Shown in pieces: positions 43,662-44,229 of a stretch of DNA of 44,229 nucleotides (within the stretch, counting starts at the first letter, position 1; each line of letters begins with the position of its first letter). The DNA lies in contig JADHXF010000006.1 in the NCBI GenBank assembly GCA_016783105.1, forward strand, positions 1 to 44,229. Reading direction: 5' to 3'. Origin of the DNA: Dehalococcoidales bacterium. GTDB lineage: Bacteria > Chloroflexota > Dehalococcoidia > Dehalococcoidales > RBG-16-60-22. The notes beneath the pieces are model-generated. The model saw nothing but the letters and a program-made list of their open reading frames with translations. It made no database searches and was not told where the DNA came from. Made by a program: the position numbers and the translations under genes.

Positions 43662-44229
43662 ATGAAATCGTGGAAGCCTGCAGTAATAATCGCAGCCGGT
43701 ACATTGGTAAGGTCTTGTAAGTTAGCCATACGGGCTGCAATTGTAATTGTCCTGATTCTTGGGCTGGGAGTTGGCGCCCGGCACGTAGAAGCAGTCGCCG
43801 TGGACTGGGATGGTGGCGCAGGTAACGGGCTGTGGTCAGACCCTCTGAACTGGAGTGGCGATACGCTGCCGCTGAGCGGCGATACCATTTCCATTTCGGG
43901 CAGTGCCGGTGAGGTCGTTTTAGATACCGACTTTACGCTTGTTGGCAAGTTAACGATTGACGGCAATGGGACAGCACTAAGGATAGAAAGCGGCGTCACG
44001 CTTACTCTGGATCCTATTTTAGCGCCCGGTCAGTATGATACCGTTATCGTCGACAATGGCGGTACGCTCATCAATGATGGTGTAGTCGAAGGGGTGGACT
44101 TGAGTCCGCTTTCTAGGATTCTTGTCACCTCAACCGAGAGCACTTTTATCAACAACGATACTCTAAATGTCCTTGAAGTTTCTCTTCGAGGTAGTGCAAC
44201 GTTGAACAACGACGGGACGATGAATACCG
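43662..44229 (+). CDS. Secreted beta-rich surface protein, N-terminal part (runs off right edge)
   Basis: From ATG 43662 the frame stays open to the window end (189 codons). It begins with a basic N-terminus and a long hydrophobic segment (about residues 22-37, AAIVIVLILGLGVGA) ending near HVEAVA, which fits a signal peptide. The mature part opens with VDWDGGAGNGLWSDPLNWSG, the WD/NW pattern common at the start of autotransporter-like and other secreted beta-solenoid proteins. It goes on with repetitive Asn/Gly/Thr-rich strands (TLINDGVV, TFINNDTLN, ATLNNDGTMN). A purine-rich GGGGGAAAG precedes the start. Likely a large cell-surface protein; the C-terminal anchor is not visible. Confidence 0.8.
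   Translation, partial: MKSWKPAVIIAAGTLVRSCKLAIRAAIVIVLILGLGVGARHVEAVAVDWDGGAGNGLWSDPLNWSGDTLPLSGDTISISGSAGEVVLDTDFTLVGKLTIDGNGTALRIESGVTLTLDPILAPGQYDTVIVDNGGTLINDGVVEGVDLSPLSRILVTSTESTFINNDTLNVLEVSLRGSATLNNDGTMNT

Noticed and set aside
1..44229. CRISPR arrays, tRNA or rRNA genes, prophage or toxin-antitoxin modules
   Set aside because: I saw no regularly spaced repeats, no tRNA-like cloverleafs with a TTCRA loop, no rRNA core sequences, and no integrase or toxin families.

Overview
The window looks like a chromosomal segment of an anaerobic bacterium with moderate GC content. It is dense in iron-sulfur, flavin, molybdopterin and CoA-thioester enzymes, with no oxygenase or respiratory oxidase in view. 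My best guess is an uncultured Chloroflexota/Dehalococcoidia-like lineage, from the 46-residue zinc-ribbon protein at 20.1 kb, the EtfAB plus membrane Fe-S oxidoreductase module, and B12 salvage genes behind a cobalamin riboswitch. That assignment is inference; there is no rRNA here.

Layout. 0-3.7 kb (minus): a B12 uptake operon (binding lipoprotein, permease, ATPase, then cbiB running off the left edge), preceded by a promoter, cobalamin riboswitch and intrinsic terminator. 3.7-6.6 kb (minus): small-acid catabolism genes (FAH-fold hydrolase, amidohydrolase, 3-hydroxyacyl-CoA dehydrogenase). 6.8-10.0 kb (plus): Asp/Glu racemase-type protein, cupin, RNase H-like nuclease, and a ferredoxin paired with an unknown protein. 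10.2-15.4 kb: a class III aminotransferase, a decapitated GDP-fucose synthase remnant, an acetolactate-synthase-like TPP enzyme and an FAD amine/amino-acid oxidase. 15.4-17.4 kb (minus): a repeat-rich surface protein split by an in-frame TGA, a second cupin and an NTF2-like protein. 17.6-20.4 kb (plus): an EthD-like protein, a flavodoxin-like reductase, then a locus of small proteins (24-residue-repeat coiled coil, membrane-anchored protein, zinc ribbon) ending in a terminator.

20.4-29.4 kb: an iron alcohol dehydrogenase, a molybdopterin oxidoreductase with its Fe-S subunit, and a four-gene beta-oxidation operon (acyl-CoA ligase, hydroxyacyl-CoA dehydrogenase, enoyl-CoA hydratase, thiolase). 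29.6-31.7 kb: divergent YeiH-type and TauE-type exporters. 31.8-34.2 kb: an Old Yellow Enzyme and a fumarate-reductase-like flavoprotein, both truncated at one shared junction. 34.5-38.7 kb: etfB, etfA with a ferredoxin domain, and a membrane Fe-S oxidoreductase, which together would pass electrons from acyl-CoA dehydrogenases to the quinone pool. 38.8-40 kb: another amidohydrolase. 40.5-43.0 kb: an A/T-rich argG-argH pair that looks acquired. 43.1-43.3 kb: an internally deleted IS3-family remnant. 43.7 kb to the end: the start of a secreted beta-rich protein.

The unifying theme is anaerobic oxidation of carboxylic acids and amino compounds through CoA thioesters, with ETF-linked electron transfer. 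No acyl-CoA dehydrogenase is present in the window. Genome decay is prominent: I see at least five broken or fused genes. The most interesting less-described parts are the small-protein locus at 18.8-20.3 kb, the ferredoxin/unknown-protein pair at 8.6-10.0 kb, and the fusion junction at 33.4 kb.
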